A stretch of DNA of 64,000 bases, taken from JBFHIZ01 sp041596215 (GTDB taxonomy: Bacteria > Bacillota > Clostridia > Lachnospirales > Lachnospiraceae). The position numbers and the translations under genes are program-made. Numbering within the stretch: the stretch's first letter is position 1; every line of letters begins with the position of its first letter. Shown piece by piece: positions 8,140-18,384 of the stretch. The stretch is from NCBI GenBank assembly GCA_041596215.1, contig JBFHIZ010000006.1, forward strand, positions 16,701 through 80,700, written 5' to 3'. Under the pieces are notes generated by a model. The model was not told the DNA's origin, made no database searches, and saw nothing but the letters and a program-made list of their open reading frames with translations.

Positions 8140-10431
8140 TTATTCTTTTCGATTATAATTAATCAAACATCCTTTAAGAATGATTTCTCGCTCTTCATCC
8201 GTCATATCCCCTAGCGAAAGGGAAAACTCTTGCAAACTTTCTTTTATTACCACATATGCCTTAAAACTTTCTTTCTTCTCTTCTAAGACTTTCCGAATAT
8301 TTGGAACAAAAATATAATCTTCTTTTTTAAATGGAAGCTCTCCTTTTTCTATCAAAAATGGAAGCATTCCCCAATTCATTAAATTCGATCGATATCTTTT
8401 TGTTGCATATTCATTCGCAATATTTGCCCAACCACCTAATACTTTTTGGCAAGAAGCCGCTTGTTCTCTCGCGGAACCATCTCCAGGTTTTACTGCAAAA
8501 ATCACACTTCCAACTCCTGTGTTTTTTTCGCTGACATCGCTAAATTTCGTGCGAATACTATCCATTATCGTTTTTACTTCTTCACTTACGCTTTCAAAAG
8601 ACTTTCCTGCAACACGAGCATCTTCCACAGCTTTTACTTCTTTTGCATTTCCAACATAAGCAGGATCTTTTCTCGATAAGGTAAATTCTGCAAGCCCCAA
8701 AGGATTCGAGCGGTACGATGAGGTTTCTCCCGAAGGAATCAATTCATCCGTTGTGGTGACTGGATCATGAATCTCCGAAACAACTTTCAGTAATATATGG
8801 TCTGTAAGTGCACTCATTTCTGGCCAATCTTTAATATTCGGTCCAAATTTCACCTCAACTGTTTCATCTGCAATTCCTTTTGAATCAAATACTCTATGTT
8901 CATAAATTGTTTTATCAAAATAATATTTTGGCTGTACTTCTCTATCAACAATTTCTGTTGCTGGAGTTAGAAATCCTTTGTTTGTTGCTGTTGCGGCAAT
9001 CGAACGAGCATCCATAAGTGCCACCGATGAAATTTGTCCATTTTGCAATTTGGATCCTTCTCGATTTGGAAAGTTTCTTGTTGTGTGGCGAATACTAAAG
9101 GCATTATTTGCTGGTGTATCTCCAGCACCGAAACAAGGTCCACAAAATGCGGTCTTAAAGACTGCACCTGCATCCATTAAAGTTGCTACACTGCCATTTT
9201 TTACCAACTCCATATAAATTGGCGTGGATGCTGGATATACACTTAGTGTAAACTCATCCGAACCAATGTCTTTGCCTTTTAGAATTTCTGTTGCCGCACA
9301 AATATTTTCAAATCCACCACCTGCACACCCAGCAATAATTCCTTGTTCTACATATAATTTCCCATCCACTATTTTTTCTTGTAAAGAATATGGCACTTTA
9401 TTTCCAAGACTTACTTTTGCATTTTCTTCTACAATATGTAAAATATCCTTCAGATTGTGATTCACTTCATCAATTAAAAATGCATTACTTGGATGAAATG
9501 GCATAGCTATCATTGGGCGAATGGCACTTAAATCCACATTTACCACTCCATCATAATATGCTACTTGCTCTGGATTTAATTCTGTATAGTCCTCTACTCT
9601 TCCATGAATTTCAAAAAATTCTTTTATTTTTTCATCCGTTCTCCAAATCGAAGACAAACAGGTCGTTTCCGTTGTCATAACATCTATTCCAATTCGAAAA
9701 TCAGCGCTTAAATTGGACACTCCAGGTCCTACGAATTCCATCACTTTATTGTTAACATAACCATTTGCAAAGACAGCTTTGACGATTGCCAATGCAACGT
9801 CTTGTGGACCAACGCCTGGAATAGGTGCCCCCGTCATATTTATCGCAATCACATTTGGCATATCAATATCATAAGTTTGTTCCAGCAACTGCTTTACAAG
9901 TTCTGGCCCACCTTCACCCATTGCCATGGTTCCAAGTGCCCCATAACGCGTATGAGAATCCGACCCAAGAATCATCTTTCCACCACCCGCTAGCATTTCT
10001 CTTGCGTACTGATGAATAACCGCTTGATGAGGTGGTACATAAATTCCTCCATATCGCTTTGCACAGCTAAGTCCAAATACATGATCATCCTCATTAATCG
10101 TACCACCTACCGCACAAAGTGAATTATGACAGTTTGTTAGTACATATGGCATTGGAAATTTATCAATTCCTGACGCTCTTGCTGTTTGAATAATTCCAAC
10201 AAACGTTATGTCATGTGATGTTAATTTATCAAATTTTATCTTAAGTTTCTTTTTATCTTTGGAGGTATTATGGTTTTGTAAAATAGAATATGCCATGGTA
10301 CCGGTTTTTGCATCCTCTTTGGTGATTTCTTTTTGAAGACGATTGGATACATTTGCTAAGGCATCTGCATCATCTAACAACCATTCTTTACCATTAATTA
10401 AATAAGCTCCTGTGTTTGTTAATGTTATCAT
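8140..10431 (-). CDS. Aconitase-family hydratase (YbhJ-like subgroup)
   Basis: A 763-residue protein with the aconitase fold order: three [4Fe-4S] domains and a C-terminal swivel domain (about 560-750). LGSDSHTRYGALG (155-167) and FCGPCFGAGDTPANN (429 on) are aconitase signatures, and Cys369, Cys430 and Cys433 are the expected cluster ligands. The first ligand sits in AGCAGGGFEN rather than the SCTN of citrate aconitases, and the length matches the E. coli YbhJ group better than AcnA. The substrate may therefore be aconitate or another hydroxy acid. It lies 29 bases after ileS and is probably cotranscribed with it. Confidence 0.8.
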   Translation of the reverse strand: MITLTNTGAYLINGKEWLLDDADALANVSNRLQKEITKEDAKTGTMAYSILQNHNTSKDKKKLKIKFDKLTSHDITFVGIIQTARASGIDKFPMPYVLTNCHNSLCAVGGTINEDDHVFGLSCAKRYGGIYVPPHQAVIHQYAREMLAGGGKMILGSDSHTRYGALGTMAMGEGGPELVKQLLEQTYDIDMPNVIAINMTGAPIPGVGPQDVALAIVKAVFANGYVNNKVMEFVGPGVSNLSADFRIGIDVMTTETTCLSSIWRTDEKIKEFFEIHGRVEDYTELNPEQVAYYDGVVNVDLSAIRPMIAMPFHPSNAFLIDEVNHNLKDILHIVEENAKVSLGNKVPYSLQEKIVDGKLYVEQGIIAGCAGGGFENICAATEILKGKDIGSDEFTLSVYPASTPIYMELVKNGSVATLMDAGAVFKTAFCGPCFGAGDTPANNAFSIRHTTRNFPNREGSKLQNGQISSVALMDARSIAATATNKGFLTPATEIVDREVQPKYYFDKTIYEHRVFDSKGIADETVEVKFGPNIKDWPEMSALTDHILLKVVSEIHDPVTTTDELIPSGETSSYRSNPLGLAEFTLSRKDPAYVGNAKEVKAVEDARVAGKSFESVSEEVKTIMDSIRTKFSDVSEKNTGVGSVIFAVKPGDGSAREQAASCQKVLGGWANIANEYATKRYRSNLMNWGMLPFLIEKGELPFKKEDYIFVPNIRKVLEEKKESFKAYVVIKESLQEFSLSLGDMTDEEREIILKGCLINYNRKE

Positions 10432-10460
10432 GTATTCTCCCTTTCTTGCTATACGTTTGT

Positions 10461-13400
10461 TTACATGCTCTTTCTCACTCCAATGGTAACATTTTCCCCA
10501 TTAATATTCCACTCTTTATATACCTTTACCTCTTCTGAGATATGTTCTGTTTCTATTTGATAGACAACTTTATCCGCTAATACTTTTTCGGCAATTGCTT
10601 CTTGATTTTTTTGAACAATTTCTGCAATGTTATCATTTCCTGCAAAGAATATGATAATATGATCCATAACTTCAAATCCTGCATCTTTTCGCATGGTTTG
10701 GATTTTACTAATAAGTTCACTTACATTTCCTTCTTCTAATAAATCCTCTGTTAGATTCATATCCATAACAACCGTAACACCATTCGTATCTTCAGAAATA
10801 TAACCTTCTTTTTGTGTCATTTCAATAAGCAAATCATCTTTTGTTAATTCAATATTTTCGCCATTTACTTCAAAAGATAGTTTCCCCTCAGCTTGCACGA
10901 TATCCATCGCATGATTTCCATCTAGATTTCCTAAATATTGTTTAATTCCGCCTAGTTGTTTTCCATATTTTGGTCCCACTGTTTTTAACTGTGGTTTAAA
11001 TGTGTATGTTGTAAATGCTCGAACATCCTCTACAAAATCCACTATTTTTACATTTAATTCTTCGGCAATGATTTCTTTATAAAAATCACTCAAACGATAG
11101 TTTCCTTTTACAAACATTGTACCAATGGGTTGTCTATTTTTGATATTTGCTTGATTTCTACATGAACGTCCCATAACAACAATGTCTAATACATGTTCCA
11201 TATTTTCTTCAAGTTCTTGGTCCACATAAGCTTCTTCACATATTGGAAAATCACATAAATGTACACTTTCCTTTGCGCTTGCATCAATGCTACAAACCAA
11301 GTTTTGATAAATCTCTTCCGTCATAAATGGAATCATGGGTGCTGCAATTTTAGAAAGCGTTACGAGCGCTGTATGCAAAGTCATATACGCATTGATTTTG
11401 TCTTGCTCCATTCCTTTTGCCCAGAATCGTTCTCTTCCACGACGTACATACCAATTACTCATTTCATCCACAAATTCCTGCAAAGCTCTTGCCGATTCTG
11501 GTATGCGATAATTCTCTAAATTGGTATCTACTGTTTTAATAAGTGTATTTAATTTGGATAGTAGCCATTTATCCATTACCGTGAGTTTATCATATTCCAT
11601 TTTATATTTAGTTGCATCAAATCCATCAATATTTGCATAAAGTACAAAGAAGGCATATGTATTCCAAAGTGTTCCCATAAACTTTCTCTGTCCTTCTTGA
11701 ACAGCTTTCCCATGGAAACGATTTGGCAACCAAGGTGCGGAATTCACGTAGAAATACCAACGAATCGCATCCGCACCATATTTTTCTAATGCATCAAATG
11801 GATCCACTGCATTTCCTTTTGACTTACTCATTTTTTGTCCATTTTCATCCTGAACGTGCCCTAACACAATTACATTTTCATAGGGTGCTTTATTAAATAA
11901 CAAGGTAGACTCTGCTAACAACGAATAGAACCAACCTCTTGTTTGATCCACTGCCTCCGATATAAATTGTGCTGGAAATTGTTGTTCAAATAATTCTTTA
12001 TTTTCAAATGGATAATGATGTTGTGCAAAAGGCATTGCACCCGAATCAAACCAGCAATCAATTACTTCTGGTACACGTTTCATAGATTTTCCACACTCTG
12101 GACATGGAATTTCCACTTCATCCACATAAGGGCGATGCAATTCTACTTGGGATGCATCTGGATTTCCACTTAGCTTTGCAAGTTCTTCCTTACTACCTAC
12201 CGCATGCTTATGTCCACAACCTTCACATTCCCATATATTTAAAGGGGTTCCCCAATATCTATTTCTTGAAATACTCCAATCTTGAATATTTTCTAACCAA
12301 TCTCCAAACCGTCCTTTTCCAATCGATTTCGGAATCCAATTAATCGTATTATTATTTCGAATCAAATCTTCCTTTACATCCGTCATTTTAATGAACCACG
12401 ATTCTCTTGCATAGTAAATAAGTGGAGTATCACAACGCCAGCAATGTGGATAACTATGTTCAAATTTTGGAGCAGAAAATAACAATTGCTTTTCCTCTAA
12501 TAATGCTAAGACTTTATTATCCGCATCCTTACAAAATACTCCCGCCCACGGAGTTTCTTCTGTCATTTCTCCTTTGTCATTAACGAATTGTACAAATGGC
12601 AAATCATATTTTCTTCCTACCTGCGCATCATCTTCACCAAAAGCAGGTGCAATATGTACCACGCCAGTTCCATCTGTCAAAGTTACATAACTATCACAAG
12701 TCACAAAAAATGCTTTTTTATGTTGTTTCTCACATACATCCACAGCATAATCAAACAGTGGGACGTATTCTTTTCTTTCTAAATCAATACCTTTATATCT
12801 TGATAACACTTCATATGCCGAACCCTCTTCTACAAGTGAACCTAATACCGTATCCAATAGTGCTTCCGCCATATAGTAGTTATATCCATCTGCAGCTTTT
12901 ACAAGCGCATAGTCTTCTTTTGGATTTACACATAATGCCACATTTGAAGGTAATGTCCATGGTGTAGTTGTCCACGCTAAGAAATAGGCATCTTCTCCAA
13001 CCACTTTAAATCTGGCAATGGCAGAACGTTCTTTCACATCTTTATATCCTTGCGCTACTTCGTGTGAAGATAGCGGCGTTCCACAACGAGGACAGTAAGG
13101 CACAATTTTAAATCCTTTATATAATAATCCTTTTTCCCATATTTTCTTTAATGCCCACCATTCCGATTCAATAAAATCATCATGATAGGTTACATATGGA
13201 TTTTCCATATCTGCCCAAAAACCTACCGTAGCAGAAAAATCTTCCCACATGCCTTTATATTTCCATACACTTTCCTTACATTTTGTAATAAATGGATCCA
13301 AACCATATTCTTCGATTTGTTCTTTCCCGTCAAGTCCAAGTGCTTTTTCAACTTCTAATTCAACAGGTAAGCCATGCGTATCCCAACCAGCTTTTCTTGG

Positions 13401-13637
13401 AACCATATATCCTTTCATTGTGCGATATCTTGGAATCATATCTTTAATAACACGAGTAAGAACATGTCCAATATGTGGCTTTCCATTTGCTGTTGGAGGT
13501 CCGTCATAAAAAGTATACGTTTCTCCACCTTCTCGTTCTTTCATGCTTTTTTCGAAAATTTTATTTGTTTCCCAAAATTTCTCTACTTCTTTTTCTCTTT
13601 CCACAAAATTTAGATTTGTTTCCACTTTTTTGTACAT
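10461..13637 (-). CDS. ileS: Isoleucine--tRNA ligase
   Basis: Charges tRNA-Ile in the cytosol. It is a full-length class I synthetase of 1058 residues. PHIGH (54-58) and KMSKS (602-606) are intact. The CP1 editing domain shows TWTTTPWTLPSN-like sequence near 222. Cys pairs at CPRC, CWRC, CEGC and CPEC suggest metal-binding knuckles. Opening YDGPPTANGKPHIG and overall size point to the eukaryote-like IleRS2 type rather than the shorter bacterial IleRS1. The gene is preceded by a T-box leader and a strong promoter, and followed by the hydratase gene. Confidence 0.97.
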   Translation of the reverse strand: MYKKVETNLNFVEREKEVEKFWETNKIFEKSMKEREGGETYTFYDGPPTANGKPHIGHVLTRVIKDMIPRYRTMKGYMVPRKAGWDTHGLPVELEVEKALGLDGKEQIEEYGLDPFITKCKESVWKYKGMWEDFSATVGFWADMENPYVTYHDDFIESEWWALKKIWEKGLLYKGFKIVPYCPRCGTPLSSHEVAQGYKDVKERSAIARFKVVGEDAYFLAWTTTPWTLPSNVALCVNPKEDYALVKAADGYNYYMAEALLDTVLGSLVEEGSAYEVLSRYKGIDLERKEYVPLFDYAVDVCEKQHKKAFFVTCDSYVTLTDGTGVVHIAPAFGEDDAQVGRKYDLPFVQFVNDKGEMTEETPWAGVFCKDADNKVLALLEEKQLLFSAPKFEHSYPHCWRCDTPLIYYARESWFIKMTDVKEDLIRNNNTINWIPKSIGKGRFGDWLENIQDWSISRNRYWGTPLNIWECEGCGHKHAVGSKEELAKLSGNPDASQVELHRPYVDEVEIPCPECGKSMKRVPEVIDCWFDSGAMPFAQHHYPFENKELFEQQFPAQFISEAVDQTRGWFYSLLAESTLLFNKAPYENVIVLGHVQDENGQKMSKSKGNAVDPFDALEKYGADAIRWYFYVNSAPWLPNRFHGKAVQEGQRKFMGTLWNTYAFFVLYANIDGFDATKYKMEYDKLTVMDKWLLSKLNTLIKTVDTNLENYRIPESARALQEFVDEMSNWYVRRGRERFWAKGMEQDKINAYMTLHTALVTLSKIAAPMIPFMTEEIYQNLVCSIDASAKESVHLCDFPICEEAYVDQELEENMEHVLDIVVMGRSCRNQANIKNRQPIGTMFVKGNYRLSDFYKEIIAEELNVKIVDFVEDVRAFTTYTFKPQLKTVGPKYGKQLGGIKQYLGNLDGNHAMDIVQAEGKLSFEVNGENIELTKDDLLIEMTQKEGYISEDTNGVTVVMDMNLTEDLLEEGNVSELISKIQTMRKDAGFEVMDHIIIFFAGNDNIAEIVQKNQEAIAEKVLADKVVYQIETEHISEEVKVYKEWNINGENVTIGVRKSM

Positions 13638-13659
13638 GGTTTATCTCCTTTTCTATTTT

Positions 13660-13975
13660 TAAAATAAAAAATCTCATCCTTATGTAAAAGGACGAGAGTT
13701 GCTTTCGTTTAACCACCTATTACTACATACAACAAGATTTTTTGTGATATGCGTTTCCTGTAACGTAGAAAATCCGGCTCATACTTACTCTGGAATATTT
13801 TCAAACGAAAAATCCATTTTAACATGGCAACTCAAAAGTGATTTTCATCTTTAGTTTACTCACACGACTTACATCGTTATTCGGCTTCCACCTTCCCGAA
13901 TTCGCTGTGGCTTTCTAACTAAAAATTACTCTCTTTATCTCTGTCTTTTTCCTATTATAATAGGTTTACTTACTA
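13660..13975 (-). promoter_or_regulatory. T-box leader controlling ileS
   Basis: On the minus strand the leader contains the T-box core AGGTGG...AACGAAAGCAACTC (about 13692-13720), then a terminator stem CTCTCGTCC/GGATGAGAT with a T run (13665-13698). The 5' half has AGAGAG and GGAAGGTGGAAGCC elements typical of Stem I. A good specifier candidate is ATC (complement of 13840-13842) in GAAAATCACTTTTGAG, an isoleucine codon that matches the downstream gene. Uncharged tRNA-Ile should favour the antiterminator. Coordinates of the 5' end assume transcription starts just after the -10 element. Confidence 0.9.
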
Positions 13976-13981
13976 TCCGTT

Positions 13982-14011
13982 ATTATAAGATGTTTATTTT
14001 ACTTATGTCAA
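13982..14011 (-). promoter_or_regulatory. Promoter of the ileS T-box transcript
   Basis: A perfect TTGACA (14011-14006) and a perfect TATAAT (13987-13982) are separated by 18 bases, directly before the T-box leader. Confidence 0.85.
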
Positions 14012-14049
14012 GTCAATTTTTAAAAGGGATTCCATCACTATTTTTCGAT

Positions 14050-14077
14050 TTGACAAAAATTCCTAAGGGTTTATAAT
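14050..14077 (+). promoter_or_regulatory. Promoter of pncB
   Basis: A perfect TTGACA (14050-14055), a 16-base spacer and TATAAT (14072-14077) lie 30 bases before the start, back to back with the ileS promoter. The 470-base gap 13638-14107 is fully explained by the T-box leader and these two promoters. Confidence 0.85.
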
Positions 14078-14107
14078 CAAAACAACAAGAAAAAAGGGAG
14101 GATCCCC

Positions 14108-15556
14108 ATGGACCAAAAAAATTTAACTCTTCTCACAGATCTTTATGAGTTGACCATGATGCAAGGATATTTTCTAAACAAAGAACAAAATGAAACCGTA
14201 ATATTTGATATGTTTTACCGTACAAACCCTCATAATGGTGGATATGCTGTTTGTGCTGGTTTGGATCAAGTAATTGATTATATTAAAAATTTACATTTTT
14301 CAGAGAACGACATTTCCTATTTAAGAAGTTTACATATTTTTCACGAAGATTTTCTCACATATTTAGAACATTTTGAATTTACGGGTAGTATTTATGCCAT
14401 TCCAGAAGGTACGGTTATTTTCCCAAGAGAACCTATTGTAAAAGTAATCGCACCAATTATGCAAGCACAATTGATTGAAACTGCAATCTTAACCATTATT
14501 AATCACCAAAGTCTTATTGCTACCAAAACAACGCGTATATGTTATGCGGCACGTGGCGATGGCATTATGGAATTTGGACTTCGAAGAGCACAAGGTCCAG
14601 ATGCTGGTATCTATGGTGCAAGAGCCGCTATGATTGGTGGTTGTGTTGGCACTTCTAATGTTCTTGCCGGGAAATTATTCCATGTACCAGTAAGTGGAAC
14701 ACATGCACATAGTTGGATTATGAGCTTTCAAGATGAATACTCTGCTTTTAAAGCTTATGCAGATATTTACCCACAAGCTTGCCTACTTTTAGTAGATACC
14801 TATGACACAATAAAATCTGGTATACCAAATGCAATTCGTGTCTGGAATGAAATGAAAAAAGAAGGAATTTCACTTGGTTTTCATGGTATTCGTTTAGATA
14901 GCGGTGACTTAGCTTATTTATCAAAAAAAGCTAGAAAATTACTAGACGAAGCAGGTTATCCAAATGCGGTAATTTCTGCTTCCAATGATTTAGATGAATT
15001 TCTAATTGACAGTTTAAAAGCACAAGGTGCATTAATAACCTCTTGGGGAGTTGGTACCAATCTAATCACCTCCGGTGGATGGTCTGCTTTCGGTGGTGTT
15101 TATAAATTATCTGCCGTAATGGATAAAAATGGATCCTTTATTCCCAAAATAAAATTATCAGAAAACACAGAAAAAGTAACAAATCCAGGAAACAAAAAAA
15201 TCATTCGTATTTATGAAAAAGAGACCGGAAAAATCAAAGCGGATTTAATTTGCCTCGAGGAGGAAAATTTTGACACCTCCAAATCTCTTCTACTTTTTGA
15301 TCCCCTAGAGCCATGGAAAAAAACTGTTCTTGCTCCTAACTCTTATCAATTACGAGAACTAATGAAACCTATCTTTATTGATGGTTCCTGTGTATACGAA
15401 TCGCCTTCTGTTATGGAAATTCAGAGCATCTGTAAAAAAGAACTCGATACTTTATGGGATGAAACAAGGCGTTTAGTCAATCCACATAATATTTATGTGG
15501 ACTTATCAGCAAAACTTTACGATATTAAACTTAATTTATTGGATCAATTCCATTAA
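14108..15556 (+). CDS. pncB: Nicotinate phosphoribosyltransferase
   Basis: Converts nicotinate and PRPP to nicotinate mononucleotide, the entry step of NAD salvage. It has 482 residues, the size of the long bacterial type. Visible family segments: LLTDLYELTMMQGYF at the N-terminus, EFGLRRAQGPDAG near 157, SGTHAHSWI near 199, GIRLDSGDLAYLS near 260, and SWGVGTNLITSGG near 317. It has its own promoter and a GGGAGG ribosome site. The stop is only five bases from the stop of the convergent GH2 gene, leaving no room for a dedicated terminator. Confidence 0.95.
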   Translation: MDQKNLTLLTDLYELTMMQGYFLNKEQNETVIFDMFYRTNPHNGGYAVCAGLDQVIDYIKNLHFSENDISYLRSLHIFHEDFLTYLEHFEFTGSIYAIPEGTVIFPREPIVKVIAPIMQAQLIETAILTIINHQSLIATKTTRICYAARGDGIMEFGLRRAQGPDAGIYGARAAMIGGCVGTSNVLAGKLFHVPVSGTHAHSWIMSFQDEYSAFKAYADIYPQACLLLVDTYDTIKSGIPNAIRVWNEMKKEGISLGFHGIRLDSGDLAYLSKKARKLLDEAGYPNAVISASNDLDEFLIDSLKAQGALITSWGVGTNLITSGGWSAFGGVYKLSAVMDKNGSFIPKIKLSENTEKVTNPGNKKIIRIYEKETGKIKADLICLEEENFDTSKSLLLFDPLEPWKKTVLAPNSYQLRELMKPIFIDGSCVYESPSVMEIQSICKKELDTLWDETRRLVNPHNIYVDLSAKLYDIKLNLLDQFH

Positions 15557-15561
15557 TTCTT

Positions 15562-17316
15562 TTATTTCGAATCGTTTTCCTCTTCTTCTATTTGGATCTC
15601 ATTATGCAGAGCTTGTAATACCGCTCTGCTTATTTTTTCGACACTCCTGTCATTTGTCAACAGACCATTGACTTCACCTTCCACATCCGTGAGTTGCGTA
15701 TAAATAAAAGCCGATAATCCTTTTTTTACAGCTGGTTTAATTTCTTTTTCCATGCATGCAATATATGCTTCTTCTAACTCTTTTTGCGTTCTCATTTTTT
15801 TATATCCAAATTCTTTAAATGCCTCAATATGACCTTCAATTGGCAAAGAAAATCCTCCAAATTCAGATAATATCACTGCTCGTTTTTGCCGATCTTTTTT
15901 AAATCGATATTTTTTAAAATATACATGTTTTGAACTGATATCACCCACATGTTGATCACTCCAACCACTAGCAGGATCAATATGTCTTGTAGCATCAAAG
16001 TCTAGAATCCGATTTCGAATATCCACTGAGTCAAACTGTCCCCATCCTTCGTTAAAAGGAACCCACATAGCGATAGATACGCAATTATATAATTGATGCA
16101 AAGTTTCTTTGATTTCTTCTAAATATTGTTTTCTTCCTGCTTCATTCTTTCTCGCAAAATGTGCATATCTTGAATCTTTTGCATGAAAATTTGTAAATAA
16201 TGGATGAATAGTAGCCCATTTTTTATACTTCTCTCCACCATTTACAAAATCCTGCCAAACCAAAATCCCATTTTTATCACAGTAATGATACCACAGCAAA
16301 GGTTCTATTTTGCAATGTTTTCGGATCGTATTAAAGCCCATTTCCTTAACCGTTTGAATATCCTTTATATACTCAGTTTCCTCTTTTGGCGTATATCCTC
16401 CTTCTGAGTAATAACCTTGGTCCAAAATCCCTTTATGAACATATGGTTTATTATTTAAACAAAGTCTTTTGATTCCATTTACTTCTTCCATCGAAAATTT
16501 ACGCATCCCAAAGTATGTGGCAACGCGATCTGCACCCATAGTTATTGTCACATCATAAAGAAATGGATCTTCTGGTGACCATGGATGCACTTCCTCTAAA
16601 TAAAATTCGAAGGCATGATTGGCAATTCCCTCCACGGCAATGCCTTCTTTTTCTCCACTATTATATGCCAACCTGCAAGGAAGATCCTGTGATGCCTCCA
16701 CAAGAATTTCCACACAAGATTTATCATATTTAGGCGTAATCCATATTTTTTGTATATAAGTACTTGGTACATTTTCCAGCCAGACGGTTTGCCAAATTCC
16801 ACTTTGTGGTCCATACCAAATTCCTTTCGGATGAAGCGTTTGTTTCCCTCTTCCATAATAAGAAGTATCTGTATAATCTCTTACGCAAACAGTAATATAA
16901 TTTTCTTCCTTTAAATATGGCGTGATATCTATTTCAAAAGCAGTATATCCCCCTTCATGTTTTTTGACACTTATGTCATTTATAAACACTTCACATATTT
17001 GATCTACCGCACCAAAATGAAGAAGCAATTTCCCTCCCATATAGAATCCATCCGGAATTACCAATTCTCTTTCATACCATAATCGTTCCTCTGGTAATAA
17101 TTGATGATTTACCCCCGATAATTTACTTTCTGGCGCGTAGGGAACAAGGATGGTTCCATCAAACATTTTTGGTTTTTTATCCGTCCCTCGAATGGCATAC
17201 TTCCATTCTCCATTTAAATTTAAATAACTCATACGTTTCATTTGAGGGCGTGGATACTCCTGTAAAACATTTGTACTTATCTTTTCATTTTTCTTTTTCC
17301 AATTATTTTTTCTCAT
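15562..17316 (-). CDS. Glycoside hydrolase family 2 protein (beta-glycosidase), intracellular
   Basis: A 584-residue GH2 enzyme. Order: sugar-binding jelly-roll (about 30-185; GGYTAFEIDITPYL, then GIWQTVWLE), immunoglobulin-like domain (about 190-275), and TIM barrel. The acid/base Glu423 lies in WVPFNEGWGQFD and the nucleophile Glu485 in ILSEFGGFS. There is no signal peptide, so it acts in the cytosol on imported oligosaccharides. It is shorter than LacZ and lacks the C-terminal domains, so beta-galactosidase, glucuronidase or another specificity cannot be told apart here. It is last in the pth-mfd-lipoprotein-GH2 run. Confidence 0.85.
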   Translation of the reverse strand: MRKNNWKKKNEKISTNVLQEYPRPQMKRMSYLNLNGEWKYAIRGTDKKPKMFDGTILVPYAPESKLSGVNHQLLPEERLWYERELVIPDGFYMGGKLLLHFGAVDQICEVFINDISVKKHEGGYTAFEIDITPYLKEENYITVCVRDYTDTSYYGRGKQTLHPKGIWYGPQSGIWQTVWLENVPSTYIQKIWITPKYDKSCVEILVEASQDLPCRLAYNSGEKEGIAVEGIANHAFEFYLEEVHPWSPEDPFLYDVTITMGADRVATYFGMRKFSMEEVNGIKRLCLNNKPYVHKGILDQGYYSEGGYTPKEETEYIKDIQTVKEMGFNTIRKHCKIEPLLWYHYCDKNGILVWQDFVNGGEKYKKWATIHPLFTNFHAKDSRYAHFARKNEAGRKQYLEEIKETLHQLYNCVSIAMWVPFNEGWGQFDSVDIRNRILDFDATRHIDPASGWSDQHVGDISSKHVYFKKYRFKKDRQKRAVILSEFGGFSLPIEGHIEAFKEFGYKKMRTQKELEEAYIACMEKEIKPAVKKGLSAFIYTQLTDVEGEVNGLLTNDRSVEKISRAVLQALHNEIQIEEEENDSK

Positions 17317-17333
17317 TTTTCTACCTTACTTAC

Positions 17334-18371
17334 TTATTTAATTAATTGAAAAGTTGCAAGCATACTATCTACTCTACTTTGATCTTCTAAGGTTGCTTCT
17401 TGTGAAAACTTTGTTTCAATTACAAAAACTTGTCCTTCTTTTTCAATTATATAATAATTATTTATTTCTGTTTCACTTTTTTTCAATATTCCTGTTGCAT
17501 TATATGCTTCCACACCCAACTTCAATTCCAAGTTTTCAATGGTTTCTTGCCTACCAATTTCTTTATTTAGTAATATTTTTTCCATCGTATCCGATTTTGA
17601 AGAATCACTTAAATAAATATAAATAGAAACATTCCCATCTTTTTTTTCAAAAACTGTTTGTGATTCTTCTTCTTGAAACGAGCTAACATAGTCTTCCTCT
17701 TCATAATACATCCGATATCCTTCTTCACAAAAATATCTGGTATATTTTATGTTTTTTGTAATCCCATCAAAAGTAAAATCACTTTCTATCTGATTTTCAT
17801 GTGCCAATGCAAAATAAGAATAATAACCATTTGGTAAATCAGCGCCTTCCATTGCAAGGTTATTTTCTGTTTCTGGAAATTCTAATAGTTCATTTCCCGC
17901 AAAAACACTTACCCCAACCGCATCGTATGCATTTAATAAAGTATTTACAATACAAGCATATATGATTTGTCCCTCTTCTACACTTGCACTTTCGATTTCA
18001 TTTTTTAAGCCACTTGAAAATTCTGCTTTTATAAATTCTCCCACACCCTCTACTTCTTGACCCGAAAGTTGAAAAAGCTTAATGGTCTCATCTACATACC
18101 CCAATTCCCAGATATATTCCATAATTGTATTTTTATTGATTTCGTTTACTTCAATCATTTTCGATAGAATAAACTGTTTTGTTTCATCTGGATAATATAG
18201 TTTTAAAATCGTTTTATCCGCAACCAACGTAACTTCCTCTGGTTCTATTGTTTCGGGTATCTGCACTTGATCTGAAATAATATAATAACTTTCATTTACT
18301 TTTTCTTCTTTGCATCCAGAAAGCATCATAACTAAGATAACTACAACCAAAACGATTTTGATTTTCCTCAT
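17334..18371 (-). CDS. Lipoprotein with a GerMN-like domain
   Basis: A 345-residue lipoprotein with a clear signal peptide and lipobox (MMLSGC, Cys20). Residues about 46-170 follow the GerMN pattern: KLYYPDET, a central GLKNEIESASVEEG stretch, then CIVNTLLNAYDAVGVSVF. GerM-type domains occur in sporulation and germination proteins of Firmicutes. The second half (about 175-345), including IKYTRYFCEEGYRMYYEEED, is unfamiliar. It sits 13 bases downstream of mfd and 17 bases before the GH2 gene. The domain call rests on pattern memory, not a search. Confidence 0.55.
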   Translation of the reverse strand: MRKIKIVLVVVILVMMLSGCKEEKVNESYYIISDQVQIPETIEPEEVTLVADKTILKLYYPDETKQFILSKMIEVNEINKNTIMEYIWELGYVDETIKLFQLSGQEVEGVGEFIKAEFSSGLKNEIESASVEEGQIIYACIVNTLLNAYDAVGVSVFAGNELLEFPETENNLAMEGADLPNGYYSYFALAHENQIESDFTFDGITKNIKYTRYFCEEGYRMYYEEEDYVSSFQEEESQTVFEKKDGNVSIYIYLSDSSKSDTMEKILLNKEIGRQETIENLELKLGVEAYNATGILKKSETEINNYYIIEKEGQVFVIETKFSQEATLEDQSRVDSMLATFQLIK

Positions 18372-18384
18372 ATTTTTCTCCTTT

